A stretch of DNA of 64,000 nucleotides from Streptomyces sp. S.PB5 (GCF_030403745.1 NZ_JAQMWP010000010.1:1-64000), one strand, 5' to 3'; counted from the first letter of the stretch, positions 18,541 to 27,721 are shown. Notes: generated by a model not told the origin, from the sequence alone. Numbers and translations: made by a program.

Positions 18541-20346
18541 GTGCGGCAGCAAGCGGCCACGCTCCTGTGGCGGGCCGGGATCGCCGCCGCCCTGGTGTGC
18601 GCCATCGGCCTGCTGCCGTGGCTGACCCGCACGGACCCGGCACTGACCGTGCTGAAGGCCCGCTCGGCCGAACGCGACCCCGACCCGCAGGTGCTGGCCG
18701 ACATCCGGGGCCGACTGGGCCTGGACGACGGCCCGTTCCACCTCCTCGGCCGGTGGCTGGGCGGACTGTGGCGCGGGGACGCGGGACAGTCGTGGATCTC
18801 CGGCACCGACGTCGCGCCCGCCGTGCTCCAAGCGCTGGGCGCGTCCCTGCTGTTGATGGCGGCGGCCCTGGTGGTCGCCGCCCTCACGGCCGCGCTGGTC
18901 TGCGCCCGCACCCTGTGGCTGGGCGCGCACCGACGGCTGGGTGGCCGTCGCCCCGGCGGCAGCGGTTCGGCCGTCCTCGCCGCACTCCCCGAGTTCCTCA
19001 CCGCGTCCGTGCTCGCCACCGTCGTCGGCGTCCAGCTCGGCTGGCTCCCCGCGCTGGGCTGGTACGGCCCCCGGTGGACGGTCCTCCCCGCTCTCGCCCT
19101 CGGCCTCCCCGCCGGGGCCGTCCTCGGCCGCCTCCTCGACGACCTGCTCCCCGGCGCCTTCGCCGAACCCTGGGCGACGGCCGCCACCGCCCGCGGACTG
19201 CCCGGCCGCACCATCGCCCGTCAGGCCCTGCGCCGCTGTCTGCCCGGACTCCTGCCGAACACGGGCCTGTTCGCGGTCGGTCTGACCGGTGGCTCGGTCG
19301 CGGTGGAGCAGATCTTCGACATACCCGGCCTCGGCCGCACCACCCTGCGGGCCGCCCTCGCCCAGGACCTCCCCGTCCTCCAGGCCGGCACCCTCACCCT
19401 CGTCCTCCTCGCGGCCGCCTTCGCGGGCCTCGCCGCCCTCACCACCCGTCTGCTCATCGGCACGGCGCTAAGGGACGGCGCCCTGCCGTCGCTGCACGGC
19501 CCGAAGCCGACAGTCGGCGGTATACAGCGTGTTCGCGATATACAGCCTTTTGCATACGGTGGACTGCTGGCGGTCGTCATCGCGCTCGGCCTCCCCCGTG
19601 ACCCCCTCGCCCTCGACACCGGCGAACGCCTTCAAGCCCCCTCCCTCACCCGCCCCTTCGGCACTGACGCCCTCGGCCGGGACGTCCTCGCCCGCGTCGC
19701 CCACGGCGCCCTCGAAACCCTCCTCCTCGCCCTCGTGATCGGCGCCGCCGCCCTGCTCACCGGTGTGCTCCTCGGCCTGCTGCCCCGCCTGTCCGGCCCG
19801 CTCGTCGACACGGTCACCGCCCTGCCGCCCGTCCTGGTCGCCCTCCTGGTCACCGCGGTCGCCGGCAGCGGCCCCGCCACCCCCGCCCTCGCCGTCGGCG
19901 CCGTCGCCTGGGCGCCCCTCGCCGCCCACACCTCCGCCCTGCTCCGCCAGGAACGCGCCGCCCTCCACATCACCGCCACCCGCGGCCTCGGCGCCGGCCC
20001 CTGGCACCTGCTGCGCCATGAACTGCTCCCCGCCGTCCTGCCGCCCGTCACCCGCCACGCCCTCCTGCGGCTCCCCGGCATCGCCCTCGCCCTCGCCTCC
20101 CTCGCCTTCCTCGGCCTCGGCGCCCAGCCGCCCGCCCCGGAGTGGGGCCTGCTCCTCGCCGAGAACCAGCCCTACGCCGAACGCGCCCCCTGGGCCGTCC
20201 TCGCCCCGGCCGCCGCCCTCGCCCTGCTCGGCGCGTTGGCGGTCACCGCAGCGGGCGGTGTGCGCCGACCGCGCCGCAAGTCGCGCCCGCCCGCGACCGA
20301 ACCCGAACAGCAGCCTCGTACAAGGGAATTGGTGGGGAGCCGATGA
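18541..20346 (+). CDS. Fused DppB-DppC type ABC permease
   Basis: This 601-residue protein joins two permease domains that are normally separate. Residues about 1-315 are DppB-like, with the EAA loop ATARGLPGRTIARQALRRCLPGL. Residues about 340-585 are DppC-like, with FGTDALGRDVLARVAHG and the loop ITATRGLGAGPWHLLRHELLPAVLPP. The linker at 19511-19560 uses many rare A/T-ending codons. The protein ends in a charged tail. No ATP-binding subunit gene follows: the next gene, an MFS transporter, overlaps the stop as ATGA. Confidence 0.88.
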   Translation: MRQQAATLLWRAGIAAALVCAIGLLPWLTRTDPALTVLKARSAERDPDPQVLADIRGRLGLDDGPFHLLGRWLGGLWRGDAGQSWISGTDVAPAVLQALGASLLLMAAALVVAALTAALVCARTLWLGAHRRLGGRRPGGSGSAVLAALPEFLTASVLATVVGVQLGWLPALGWYGPRWTVLPALALGLPAGAVLGRLLDDLLPGAFAEPWATAATARGLPGRTIARQALRRCLPGLLPNTGLFAVGLTGGSVAVEQIFDIPGLGRTTLRAALAQDLPVLQAGTLTLVLLAAAFAGLAALTTRLLIGTALRDGALPSLHGPKPTVGGIQRVRDIQPFAYGGLLAVVIALGLPRDPLALDTGERLQAPSLTRPFGTDALGRDVLARVAHGALETLLLALVIGAAALLTGVLLGLLPRLSGPLVDTVTALPPVLVALLVTAVAGSGPATPALAVGAVAWAPLAAHTSALLRQERAALHITATRGLGAGPWHLLRHELLPAVLPPVTRHALLRLPGIALALASLAFLGLGAQPPAPEWGLLLAENQPYAERAPWAVLAPAAALALLGALAVTAAGGVRRPRRKSRPPATEPEQQPRTRELVGSR

Positions 20347-21551
20347 GCGCGATCGCGACCGTCCTGCGCAAGGACCCGAGCCGCGTCCGACTGTCGCCGC
20401 TGCTCCATCTGCTGATCCTCACCCAGCTCGCCTTCAACGTCGGCTTCTTCGCCGTGCTGCCGTTCCTGTCCGAGCATCTCGGCACCGCGGTGGGGATGGC
20501 GGGCTGGATGGTCGGGTTCGTGCTGGGGCTCAGGACCTTCAGCCAGCAGGGACTGTTCGTGGTGGGCGGGGCGCTGGCCGACCGGTACGGGATCAGGCCG
20601 GTCGTGCTCGCGGGATGTGCGCTGCGGATCGCCGGGTTCGCCTGGCTCGGGTACGCGGAGGCGACCTGGGCTGTCATCGGGGCCGTCCTGCTCATCGGGT
20701 TCGCCGCCGCGCTGTTCTCGCCGGCCGTCGAGTCCGAGGTGGCCCGGCAGGCCGTCGTGCACGAGGAGGAGGGCGGGGGATCCCGTACCCGGGTCCTCGC
20801 GCTGTTCACCGTGGCCGGTCAAGCGGGCGCGTTCGTCGGGCCGTTGCTCGGTGCGCTGCTGCTGTCGGCGGACTTCCGGACCGTGTGCCTCGCCGGTGCC
20901 GGGATCTTCGTGCTCGTGCTCGCCGGACACGCGTGGCTGCTGCCCCAGCACATTCCCGGACGGCAGCCGGTCCGGGTCGAGGGCGGGATAAGGGTGTTGG
21001 TGCGCAACCGGCGGTTCCTCGCGCTGTGCGGTGCCTACGGCGCCTACCTGCTCGCCTACAACCAGCTCTATCTCGCCCTGCCCGCCGAGGTGGAACGGGC
21101 CACCGGCTCCCAGTCCGCGCTGGGCTGGCTGTTCGCCCTGTCCTCGCTGCTGGTGGTGACCGCCCAGCTGCCCGTCACCCGGTGGGTGGGGGACCGGCTG
21201 TCGCCGCGCCGGTCCATGGTGGCCGGACTGCTGCTCATCGCCGCCGGGTTCACGCTCGTGGCGATCGGGCGGCCGGCGGGGCTGCTGCCCGCGGCCGGCT
21301 TCGTCGTGCTGCTGACCTTCGGCCAGATGCTCGTCGCGCCCGTGGCCCGCGCCTGGGTTCCCGATCTCGCCGAGGAGGGGCGGCTCGGGCTCTACACCGG
21401 GGCGCTGTCCTCGGTGTCCGGCCTCGTCGTGCTGGCCGGCAGCTCGCTCACCGGCACACTCCTCGACAGCGGACTGCCGGCGGCCGTGCCCTGGCTGGTG
21501 CTGGCCGTCGTACCGGTCGCGGCGATCGCGCTGCTGCCGCGGCGGCCATAG
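20343..21551 (+). CDS. MFS transporter
   Basis: A 402-residue drug/metabolite exporter-like protein with about 12 transmembrane helices. The loop 2-3 motif GGALADRYGIRPVV and a second copy VGDRLSPRRSMV after helix 8 are visible. ATG 20343 follows GGGGAG and overlaps the permease stop. As the last gene of the GNAT-ABC operon it could export the molecule that the ABC system re-imports, an arrangement seen in metallophore loci; this is inference. Confidence 0.85.
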   Translation: MSAIATVLRKDPSRVRLSPLLHLLILTQLAFNVGFFAVLPFLSEHLGTAVGMAGWMVGFVLGLRTFSQQGLFVVGGALADRYGIRPVVLAGCALRIAGFAWLGYAEATWAVIGAVLLIGFAAALFSPAVESEVARQAVVHEEEGGGSRTRVLALFTVAGQAGAFVGPLLGALLLSADFRTVCLAGAGIFVLVLAGHAWLLPQHIPGRQPVRVEGGIRVLVRNRRFLALCGAYGAYLLAYNQLYLALPAEVERATGSQSALGWLFALSSLLVVTAQLPVTRWVGDRLSPRRSMVAGLLLIAAGFTLVAIGRPAGLLPAAGFVVLLTFGQMLVAPVARAWVPDLAEEGRLGLYTGALSSVSGLVVLAGSSLTGTLLDSGLPAAVPWLVLAVVPVAAIALLPRRP

Positions 21552-21560
21552 CTCATCAGC

Positions 21561-22319
21561 TCATCCGGCGACGAGCTCGCGCACGTCCTCCACCACGATC
21601 CGCTCGATGCGGGAGGTGCGGTACAGCCACAGGATGTCCCGCCCGAACGACCACACCAGCGCGCCCAGCGCCGTCGCGACGACCGCGAACTCCAGGGTGT
21701 GCGGGAGGAAGCCGGAGGCGGCGAGCAGCAGGAACACACCCTGGAGCGCGGCCACCGTCTTGCGGGCCGTGCTCGGCGGGAGCGGGGCGTTGAGCCAGCT
21801 CCAGACGCGGGCGGCGGCGACGAACGCGTAGCGCATGCCGCCGATCAGCAGGACCCACGGGCCGTGCTGCATCGCGACGTACACGCTCAGCACCAGGATC
21901 AGGAACGCGTCGACCTCCATGTCGAAGCGCGCGCCCAGCGCGGTGGAGGTGCCGGTGCGGCGGGCGACCTTGCCGTCGACGCCGTCGAGGATCAGGGCGA
22001 CGGCCGTCAGCCCGACGAAGACCGTGATCGGCGGCGAGCTCTGGAAGGAGTCGGCGACCAGTGCCGTCACCCCGCCGACCAGGATCGAACGACCGAGCGT
22101 CACCCGGTTGGCGGGGCCGAAGGAGCGCGGACGGTGGCGGTGCAGGGCCCGGGAGAGCACCGCCCAGGTGGCGACGGCGAAGACGAGACCGGTCAGCCAG
22201 CCCGCCGGTCCCATGCCGATCGCCGTCCCGAGCAGAGCCAGCAACAGGATCTGTACACCCGCTCCCACAGCGGTCTCCTGCTGGACCAGCCTTGCGTCGT
22301 AAGTGTTGTTCAGGGCCAC
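21561..22319 (-). CDS. CDP-alcohol phosphatidyltransferase family protein
   Basis: A 252-residue integral membrane enzyme with a complete CDP-alcohol phosphotransferase motif, DG-x2-AR-x8-G-x3-D-x3-D, within LDGVDGKVARRTGTSTALG and FDMEVDAF. Several transmembrane helices flank it. These enzymes move a phosphoalcohol from a CDP-linked donor to an alcohol such as inositol, glycerol phosphate or a polyol. GTG 22319 is used because GGAGGA is 6-8 nt upstream. It is divergent from the BchC-like dehydrogenase across 107 bp and probably belongs to the FAPy cluster. Confidence 0.88.
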   Translation of the reverse strand: MALNNTYDARLVQQETAVGAGVQILLLALLGTAIGMGPAGWLTGLVFAVATWAVLSRALHRHRPRSFGPANRVTLGRSILVGGVTALVADSFQSSPPITVFVGLTAVALILDGVDGKVARRTGTSTALGARFDMEVDAFLILVLSVYVAMQHGPWVLLIGGMRYAFVAAARVWSWLNAPLPPSTARKTVAALQGVFLLLAASGFLPHTLEFAVVATALGALVWSFGRDILWLYRTSRIERIVVEDVRELVAG

Positions 22320-22426
22320 CGAACATCCTCCGGCCGTGTGACAGAGTCGATCAACGCCGCGTACTGTGCGCGACCTGTGCACACCTCGGTACGTGAACTA
22401 CTTCCCAAGCGTTCAGGAGGATGCGG

Positions 22427-23410
22427 ATGAAGCGCACCGCACGCGCGTTCTGGCTACGCAGTCCGGGTGAAGGAGAGATACGTGAGGTGACTCTTCCGGC
22501 CCCCTCCCATGACGAGGTGCTGGTCCGCGCCCTGTACTCCGGAGTCAGCCGCGGCACCGAGACCCTCGTCTTCCGCGGCGGGGTCCCCCACAGCCAGCAC
22601 GCGGTGATGCGGGCGCCCTTCCAGGAGGGCGACTTCCCGGCGCCGGTGAAGTACGGCTACCTCAGCGTCGGAGAGGTCGAGGAGGGCCCGGCGGACCTGC
22701 TCGGCCGTACGGTCTTCTGCCTCTACCCGCACCAGACGCGGTACGTCGTACCGGTGACTGCCGTGACCCGGGTACCCGACGACGTGCCCGCCGAACGGGC
22801 GATCCTCGCCGGCACCGTCGAGACGGCCGTGAACGCCCTGTGGGACGCGGCGCCGCTGGTCGGCGACCGGATCGCCGTGGTCGGCGGCGGCATGGTCGGC
22901 TGCTCGGTGGCCGCGCTGCTGGCCCGCTTCCCCGGCGTGCGCATCCAGTTGGTCGACGCCGATCCGGCGCGGGCGAAGGTCGCCGAGGCGCTCGGCGTCG
23001 GCTTCGCGCTGCCCGCGGACGCGCTCGGGGAGTGCGATCTCGTCGTCCACGCCAGCGCCGCCGAACAGGGACTGGCCCGCGCCCTGGAGCTGCTGAGGCC
23101 CGAGGGCACGGTCCTCGAACTGAGCTGGTACGGCGACCGGCGGGTCAGCCTCCCGCTGGGCGAGGCCTTCCACTCGCGGCGGCTCGTCGTCCGCAGCAGC
23201 CAGGTCGGCACCGTCTCCCCGGCCCGCCGCGCGAGCCGTACCTACGCCGACCGACTCGCTCTCGCCCTCGAACTCCTCGCCGATCCGGCGCTCGACGCGC
23301 TCGTGACGGGAGAAAGCGCGTTCGAAGAGCTGCCACGGGTGATGCCCATGCTCGCTGACGGGGAAATTCCTGCCCTTTGTCACCGCGTGAGGTACGGCAA
23401 GAGCGCCTGA
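22427..23410 (+). CDS. BchC-like medium-chain dehydrogenase
   Basis: A 327-residue NAD(P)-dependent oxidoreductase of the MDR superfamily. The N-terminal SGVSRGTETLVFRG is the BchC-like signature, which replaces the usual catalytic zinc site. The Rossmann domain starts at IAVVGGGMVGCSVAALLA (about residue 147). The structural-zinc cysteine lobe is absent. ATG 22427 is preferred over 22421 because AGGAGG at 22415-22420 is correctly spaced only for it. It is first in a run of five same-strand genes and likely reduces or oxidises an intermediate of the pathway; the substrate is unknown. Confidence 0.82.
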   Translation: MKRTARAFWLRSPGEGEIREVTLPAPSHDEVLVRALYSGVSRGTETLVFRGGVPHSQHAVMRAPFQEGDFPAPVKYGYLSVGEVEEGPADLLGRTVFCLYPHQTRYVVPVTAVTRVPDDVPAERAILAGTVETAVNALWDAAPLVGDRIAVVGGGMVGCSVAALLARFPGVRIQLVDADPARAKVAEALGVGFALPADALGECDLVVHASAAEQGLARALELLRPEGTVLELSWYGDRRVSLPLGEAFHSRRLVVRSSQVGTVSPARRASRTYADRLALALELLADPALDALVTGESAFEELPRVMPMLADGEIPALCHRVRYGKSA

Positions 23411-23527
23411 CCTGAGAAAAGAGTGAGAGACGGCTGAACACGGGGAAGCGAAGAGCCGTACTACTCGGCATCCCGCCGGCGATCAGGGTCGGAGGGATCA
23501 GAGGCGCCGCACCTGGAGGGTCGTCCG

Positions 23528-23926
23528 TTGTTCAGTGTCACCGTCCGCGATCACATCATGATCGCCCACAGCTTCCGCGGCGAGGTCTTCGGCCCCGCGC
23601 AGCGCCTGCACGGAGCGACGTTCCTCGTGGACGCCACCTTCCGGCGGGAGCAGCTGGACGACGACAACATCGTCGTCGACATCGGACTGGCCACGCAGGA
23701 ACTGGGCGCTGTCGTCAGCGAGCTGAACTACCGCAACCTCGACAACGAGCCCGACTTCGCCGGGATCAACACCTCGACGGAGTTCCTCGCCAAGGTGATC
23801 GCGGACCGGCTCGCCGAGCGCATCGAGAAGGGCGCGCTCGGCGAAGGTGCCCGGGGGATCGCCGCGATCGGCGTCACGCTGCACGAGTCGCATGTCGCGT
23901 GGGCGAGTTACGAGCGTGCCCTGTGA
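23528..23926 (+). CDS. 6-pyruvoyltetrahydropterin synthase/QueD-fold homologue lacking catalytic residues
   Basis: A 132-residue T-fold protein. AHSFRGEVFGPAQRLHGATFLVDATF aligns with the PTPS/QueD start, and LNYRNLDN...GINTSTEFLA and TLHESHVAWASYE align with the middle and end. The zinc triad is broken (HGATF in place of HGH), the catalytic Cys position is replaced, and the Asp-His pair is missing. The substrate-anchoring Glu in LHES is kept. From memory, the S. coelicolor homologue SCO6650 was crystallised, lacks zinc and the triad and does not do the PTPS reaction. The start TTG 23528 follows GGAGGG. Confidence 0.88.
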   Translation: MFSVTVRDHIMIAHSFRGEVFGPAQRLHGATFLVDATFRREQLDDDNIVVDIGLATQELGAVVSELNYRNLDNEPDFAGINTSTEFLAKVIADRLAERIEKGALGEGARGIAAIGVTLHESHVAWASYERAL

Positions 23927-25113
23927 CCGACGTGACCCTGGAGAAGGCCCCGCAGGCGGCCCTCGGCTATGTGCCCGTGCAGCACTCGGCCCTGAAGAAC
24001 GCGGACATCATCCCCATGTCCCTGCGCTCCGTGCACTTCGTCATGCCGGGCGGCGTCGACGACCCGGCCACCCCGAGCGGCGGCAACGCCTATGACCGGC
24101 GGGTGAGTCTGGATCTGCCGGGCTTCGGCTGGCAGGTCCACAAGCACGCGGTGGCGGGGGAGTGGCCCCGGCCGGGCGCGACGGCCCGTGCGGAACTCGC
24201 CCGGGTGCTGCGGGAGTTGCCGGACGGCACCGTCGTGCTGATGGACGGCCTGGTCGCCTGCGGGGTACCGGAGATCGTCGTCCCGGAGGCGGAACGCCTG
24301 GGGATCGCGGTCCTGGTGCACCTCCCGCTCGGCGACGAGACCGGCCTGGAGCCACTGCTGGCCGCCGAGTTGGACGCCAAGGAGCGTACGGTCCTGCGTG
24401 CCGTCCCCGCGGTGATCGCCACCAGCGACTGGGCGGTCCGCCGCCTCGTCTCGCACCACGGCCTCGCCCCCGACCGGGTCCATGTCGCCGCCCCCGGCGC
24501 CGACATCGCCCCGCCGGCCCCCGGCACGGACGGCGTCTCACGCCTGCTGTGCGTCGCGGCCGTCACCCCGCGCAAGGGCCAGCACCGGCTGGTCGAGGCG
24601 CTCGCGGCGGTCCGGGACCTGCCGTGGAGCTGCTCTTGCGTGGGCGGCCTCGGCCAGGACCCCGAGTACGTGGCCGGCTTGCGGTCCCTGATCGGGAAGT
24701 ACGGCCTGGAGGACCGGCTGCACCTGGCGGGGCCGCAGGCGGGCGCCGAACTCGACGCGAGCTATGCCGCGGCCGACCTGATGGTGCTGACCTCCTACGC
24801 CGAGACCTACGGCATGGCGGTCACCGAGGCGCTCGCCCGCGGCATCCCGGTGCTGGCCACGGATGTCGGCGGCCTTCCCGAGGCGGTCGGCCGCGCCCCC
24901 GACGGCGGCGTGCCCGGCATCCTCGTCCCGCCGGAGGACCCCGCCGCCCTCGCCGCGGAACTGCGCGGCTGGTTCGGCGAGGCGGACGTACGACGTCGCC
25001 TCAAGGCGGCTGCCCGGGGCCGGCGGGCCGCCCTGGACGGCTGGGCGACCACGGCCCGCAGCCTGGCCGGAGTACTGAGCCGACTGCCGAGCGAACCCAG
25101 GAGGGCGGCATGA
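23923..25113 (+). CDS. GT4-family glycosyltransferase
   Basis: A 396-residue GT-B glycosyltransferase. The C-terminal donor site has LLCVAAVTPRKGQHRLVEAL and the E-x7-E element in YAETYGMAVTEALARGIPVLATDVGG. GT4 enzymes retain the anomeric configuration and use nucleotide sugars. The GTG 23923 start overlaps the PTPS-like stop (GTGA), so the two are translationally coupled. The acceptor may be the pterin/pyrimidine-type intermediate or a lipid carrier; neither is proven. Confidence 0.87.
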   Translation: MTDVTLEKAPQAALGYVPVQHSALKNADIIPMSLRSVHFVMPGGVDDPATPSGGNAYDRRVSLDLPGFGWQVHKHAVAGEWPRPGATARAELARVLRELPDGTVVLMDGLVACGVPEIVVPEAERLGIAVLVHLPLGDETGLEPLLAAELDAKERTVLRAVPAVIATSDWAVRRLVSHHGLAPDRVHVAAPGADIAPPAPGTDGVSRLLCVAAVTPRKGQHRLVEALAAVRDLPWSCSCVGGLGQDPEYVAGLRSLIGKYGLEDRLHLAGPQAGAELDASYAAADLMVLTSYAETYGMAVTEALARGIPVLATDVGGLPEAVGRAPDGGVPGILVPPEDPAALAAELRGWFGEADVRRRLKAAARGRRAALDGWATTARSLAGVLSRLPSEPRRAA

Positions 25114-26186
25114 GGAAGACGGCTGTGACAAAGCAGCGCGGCGGGAAGATCCCGACGCAGGCGGGGCCGCGGGACGTGGCGACGACACCGGGGGCGACCG
25201 GTACCGGGGATGCGGGCACCGGGCCGGTGGGCCCTGACGCCGCTGCCCGGTCCGTGACCCCCGACGCCGGCTCCCCCTCCGTCATCCCCGGCGCCGGTCC
25301 CGCCGTGCGTCCCGGTGAGCGGGCCACCGTGCGGTTGCGGGAGGACGGGCCGGAGGAGCCGCCGCGGTACGCGCCGGAGTGGCTGGAGCTGCGGGAGCCC
25401 GCCGACGCGGGGGCGCGGGCGCTGGACCTGCTCGACCCGCTGCGGATCAGGCTCGCCAATCTGCCGGGGAAGGCCGGGATCGTGGTGCACGACCTCGGGT
25501 GCGGGACCGGTTCGATGGGACGCTGGCTCGCGCCGCGCCTCGACGGCCCCCAGCACTGGGTGCTGCACGACCGCGACCCCTACCTCCTGCACTTCGCCGC
25601 CGTCGCCTCCCCGCGCGTCGCCGCCGACGGCAGCCGCGTCACCGTCGAGACACGGCGCGGCGACGTCGCCCGGCTGACCCCGGACGCCCTCGCCGGCGCG
25701 TCCCTGGTGACCGCCTCCGCCCTCCTCGACGTCCTCACCCGCGAGGAGATCGAGACCCTCGCCGCCGCCTGCACGGGCGCGGGCTGCCCGGCCCTGCTGA
25801 CGCTCTCCGTCGCCGGGCGCGTGGAACTGACCCCGTCCGACCCGCTGGACGGCGAGATCGCCGACGCGTTCAACGCCCACCAGCGCCGCTCCGGCCTGCT
25901 CGGCCCGGACGCGATCACCGTGGCCTGCGAGGCGTTCTCCGACCGCGGCGCGACCGTACGTCTCAACCCGAGCCCCTGGCGCCTCGGTCCCGCCGAGTCC
26001 GCCCTCACCGCCCAGTGGCTGCGCGGCTGGGTCGGCGCCGCGGTGGAGGAACGCCCGCAGCTCGCCGAGCGCGCGGAACGCTATCTCCGCGAGCGCCTGG
26101 AGGCCTGTGAGACCGGGGAACTGAACGTCGTCGTCCACCACACCGACCTGCTGGCACTGTCCCGGCCGACGGGCGGCACGGCATGA
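25110..26186 (+). CDS. SAM-dependent methyltransferase
   Basis: A 358-residue class I methyltransferase. The first 75 or so residues are a low-complexity Gly/Pro/Thr/Ala tail, probably disordered. The fold then starts at WLELREPADAGARALDLLDPLR, with motif I as IVVHDLGCGTGSMGRWLA (about 128-145), an acidic residue after beta2 (LHDRDP), and a conserved region around ALLDVLTREEIE. ATG 25110 overlaps the glycosyltransferase stop. The substrate is presumably an intermediate in the same cluster. Confidence 0.83.
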   Translation: MRKTAVTKQRGGKIPTQAGPRDVATTPGATGTGDAGTGPVGPDAAARSVTPDAGSPSVIPGAGPAVRPGERATVRLREDGPEEPPRYAPEWLELREPADAGARALDLLDPLRIRLANLPGKAGIVVHDLGCGTGSMGRWLAPRLDGPQHWVLHDRDPYLLHFAAVASPRVAADGSRVTVETRRGDVARLTPDALAGASLVTASALLDVLTREEIETLAAACTGAGCPALLTLSVAGRVELTPSDPLDGEIADAFNAHQRRSGLLGPDAITVACEAFSDRGATVRLNPSPWRLGPAESALTAQWLRGWVGAAVEERPQLAERAERYLRERLEACETGELNVVVHHTDLLALSRPTGGTA

Positions 26187-27721
26187 GCGTGGAGACGGTA
26201 CGGGCGGCCCACGCGGGAGAGCGCGGGCCCGCGCGGCGCAGGCGGTGGGCCGGACGGGCGGTGCCGGCGCGGGGGCGCGGCCGGGTGTCGGCCACGCCGG
26301 TGGACGTGACGGTGTCGGTGAAGGGGACGGCGGACCTCTCGGCCGGTACGGCGAAGGGTGCGGCCGACCGCCCGACGGCCACGGGGGCGGGCGCTGCCGA
26401 TCCGCCGGCCGCCACGGCGGTCCCCACGGCGGCGGACGCGGCCGGCCGCTCGCGGGGTACGGCGACGAAGGAACGGTACGGCGACACCGCGGCGACCCAC
26501 GGTCCCGCCCCCCGCCCCGCCGTCGCCCTCCTCCCGCCCGCCAAAGCCGTCCCCCCGCCCCCCGTGGCCGTCTCCGCGGACCGCATCGGCGTGATCGTCT
26601 CCATGCCCCGCCCCGACCGGGCGACGACCTCCGGCACCCCCTGGTGGCGAACCCTTCTCACCCGCCTCAACTCCCCTGCCGTGCGCACCCACTTCGGCAG
26701 CGCGGTCGGCGCGGTCATCCTCGCCGTCCTGCTGTGGCGGCTCGGCACCGGCGTGTTCGTCGAAGGGCTGCGGCGGATCGACACCGCGACCGTCGTCGCC
26801 GCGCTCGGGATCGGCGTGGTCACCACCGTGTTCAGCGCCTGGCGCTGGCAGTTGGTCGCCCGCGGTCTCGAGATCCGGTTGCCCCTGGGGGAGGCCGTGG
26901 CCGCGTACTACCGGGCCCTGTTCCTCAACGCCGCGCTCCCCGGCGGCGTCCTCGGCGATGTGCACCGGGCCGTCCGGCACGGGCGGAGCACCCAGGAACT
27001 CGGCCGCTGCGTACGGGCCGTCGTCCTCGAACGGGTCGCCGGGCAGATCGCGCTGGCGGTCGTCGGCGCCGGCGTGCTGCTCACCATGCCGTCACCGGTG
27101 CTCACCCAGGCCCGGCACATCGCCCCGCTGCTGATCCTCGCCGCGCTGGGCGCCCTGGCCGTCGTACTCGCCCTGCGGATGAACCGGGCGCCCGCGCGTG
27201 CCGGCAAGGCCCTGCGCGAGGCGCGGGAGGGGCTGCTGTCGCGGCGGAACGGACCCGGTGTCGCGCTGTCCTCCGCCGTCGTGCTAGCCGGGCATCTCGC
27301 GATGTTCGTGCTCGCCGCCCGCGTCGCCGGTTCCGCGGCCTCCGTCGCCGTACTGCTGCCGATCGCCGTGCTGGCCCTGCTCGCCATGGGGCTGCCGCTC
27401 AACGTCGGCGGCTGGGGCCCCCGAGAGGGCGTCACCGCGTGGGCGTTCGGCGCGGCCGGCCTCGGTGCGAGCAGCGGGCTGGCCGTCGCCGTCGTCTACG
27501 GGGTGCTCAGCCTCGTGGCGAGCCTGCCCGGCGTCCTGGTGCTGCTCGCCCGCTATCCGCGTCCCGCGTCTGCGGACGCATCCCCTTCGGAGCCCTCGGA
27601 GCCTTCTGCGGTGAGCAGTGAGAAATACGCGCCGAAGGAATCCGCCAGGCTCGCCAGCAGTGCTTTGCCCTTTTCCGCCGAACCCAGCGAAGGACGGCCA
27701 ATGACACCGGAATCCGTATAG
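26183..27721 (+). CDS. LPG-synthase-TM (UPF0104) family membrane protein
   Basis: 512 residues. The first 165 or so are a basic then Ala/Pro-rich disordered region. The rest is a multi-helix membrane domain of the lysylphosphatidylglycerol synthetase/flippase-like family (FGSAVGAVILAVLLWRLG; LNAALPGGVLGDVHRAVRHG; PLNVGGWGPREGVTAWAFGAAGLG). Such proteins sit beside glycosyltransferases and are thought to move or sense lipid-linked substrates. ATG 26183 overlaps the methyltransferase stop. The last 55 codons (27557-27721) lose the normal GC3 bias and overlap the convergent amidohydrolase gene, suggesting the original stop was lost. Confidence 0.78.
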   Translation: MSVETVRAAHAGERGPARRRRWAGRAVPARGRGRVSATPVDVTVSVKGTADLSAGTAKGAADRPTATGAGAADPPAATAVPTAADAAGRSRGTATKERYGDTAATHGPAPRPAVALLPPAKAVPPPPVAVSADRIGVIVSMPRPDRATTSGTPWWRTLLTRLNSPAVRTHFGSAVGAVILAVLLWRLGTGVFVEGLRRIDTATVVAALGIGVVTTVFSAWRWQLVARGLEIRLPLGEAVAAYYRALFLNAALPGGVLGDVHRAVRHGRSTQELGRCVRAVVLERVAGQIALAVVGAGVLLTMPSPVLTQARHIAPLLILAALGALAVVLALRMNRAPARAGKALREAREGLLSRRNGPGVALSSAVVLAGHLAMFVLAARVAGSAASVAVLLPIAVLALLAMGLPLNVGGWGPREGVTAWAFGAAGLGASSGLAVAVVYGVLSLVASLPGVLVLLARYPRPASADASPSEPSEPSAVSSEKYAPKESARLASSALPFSAEPSEGRPMTPESV

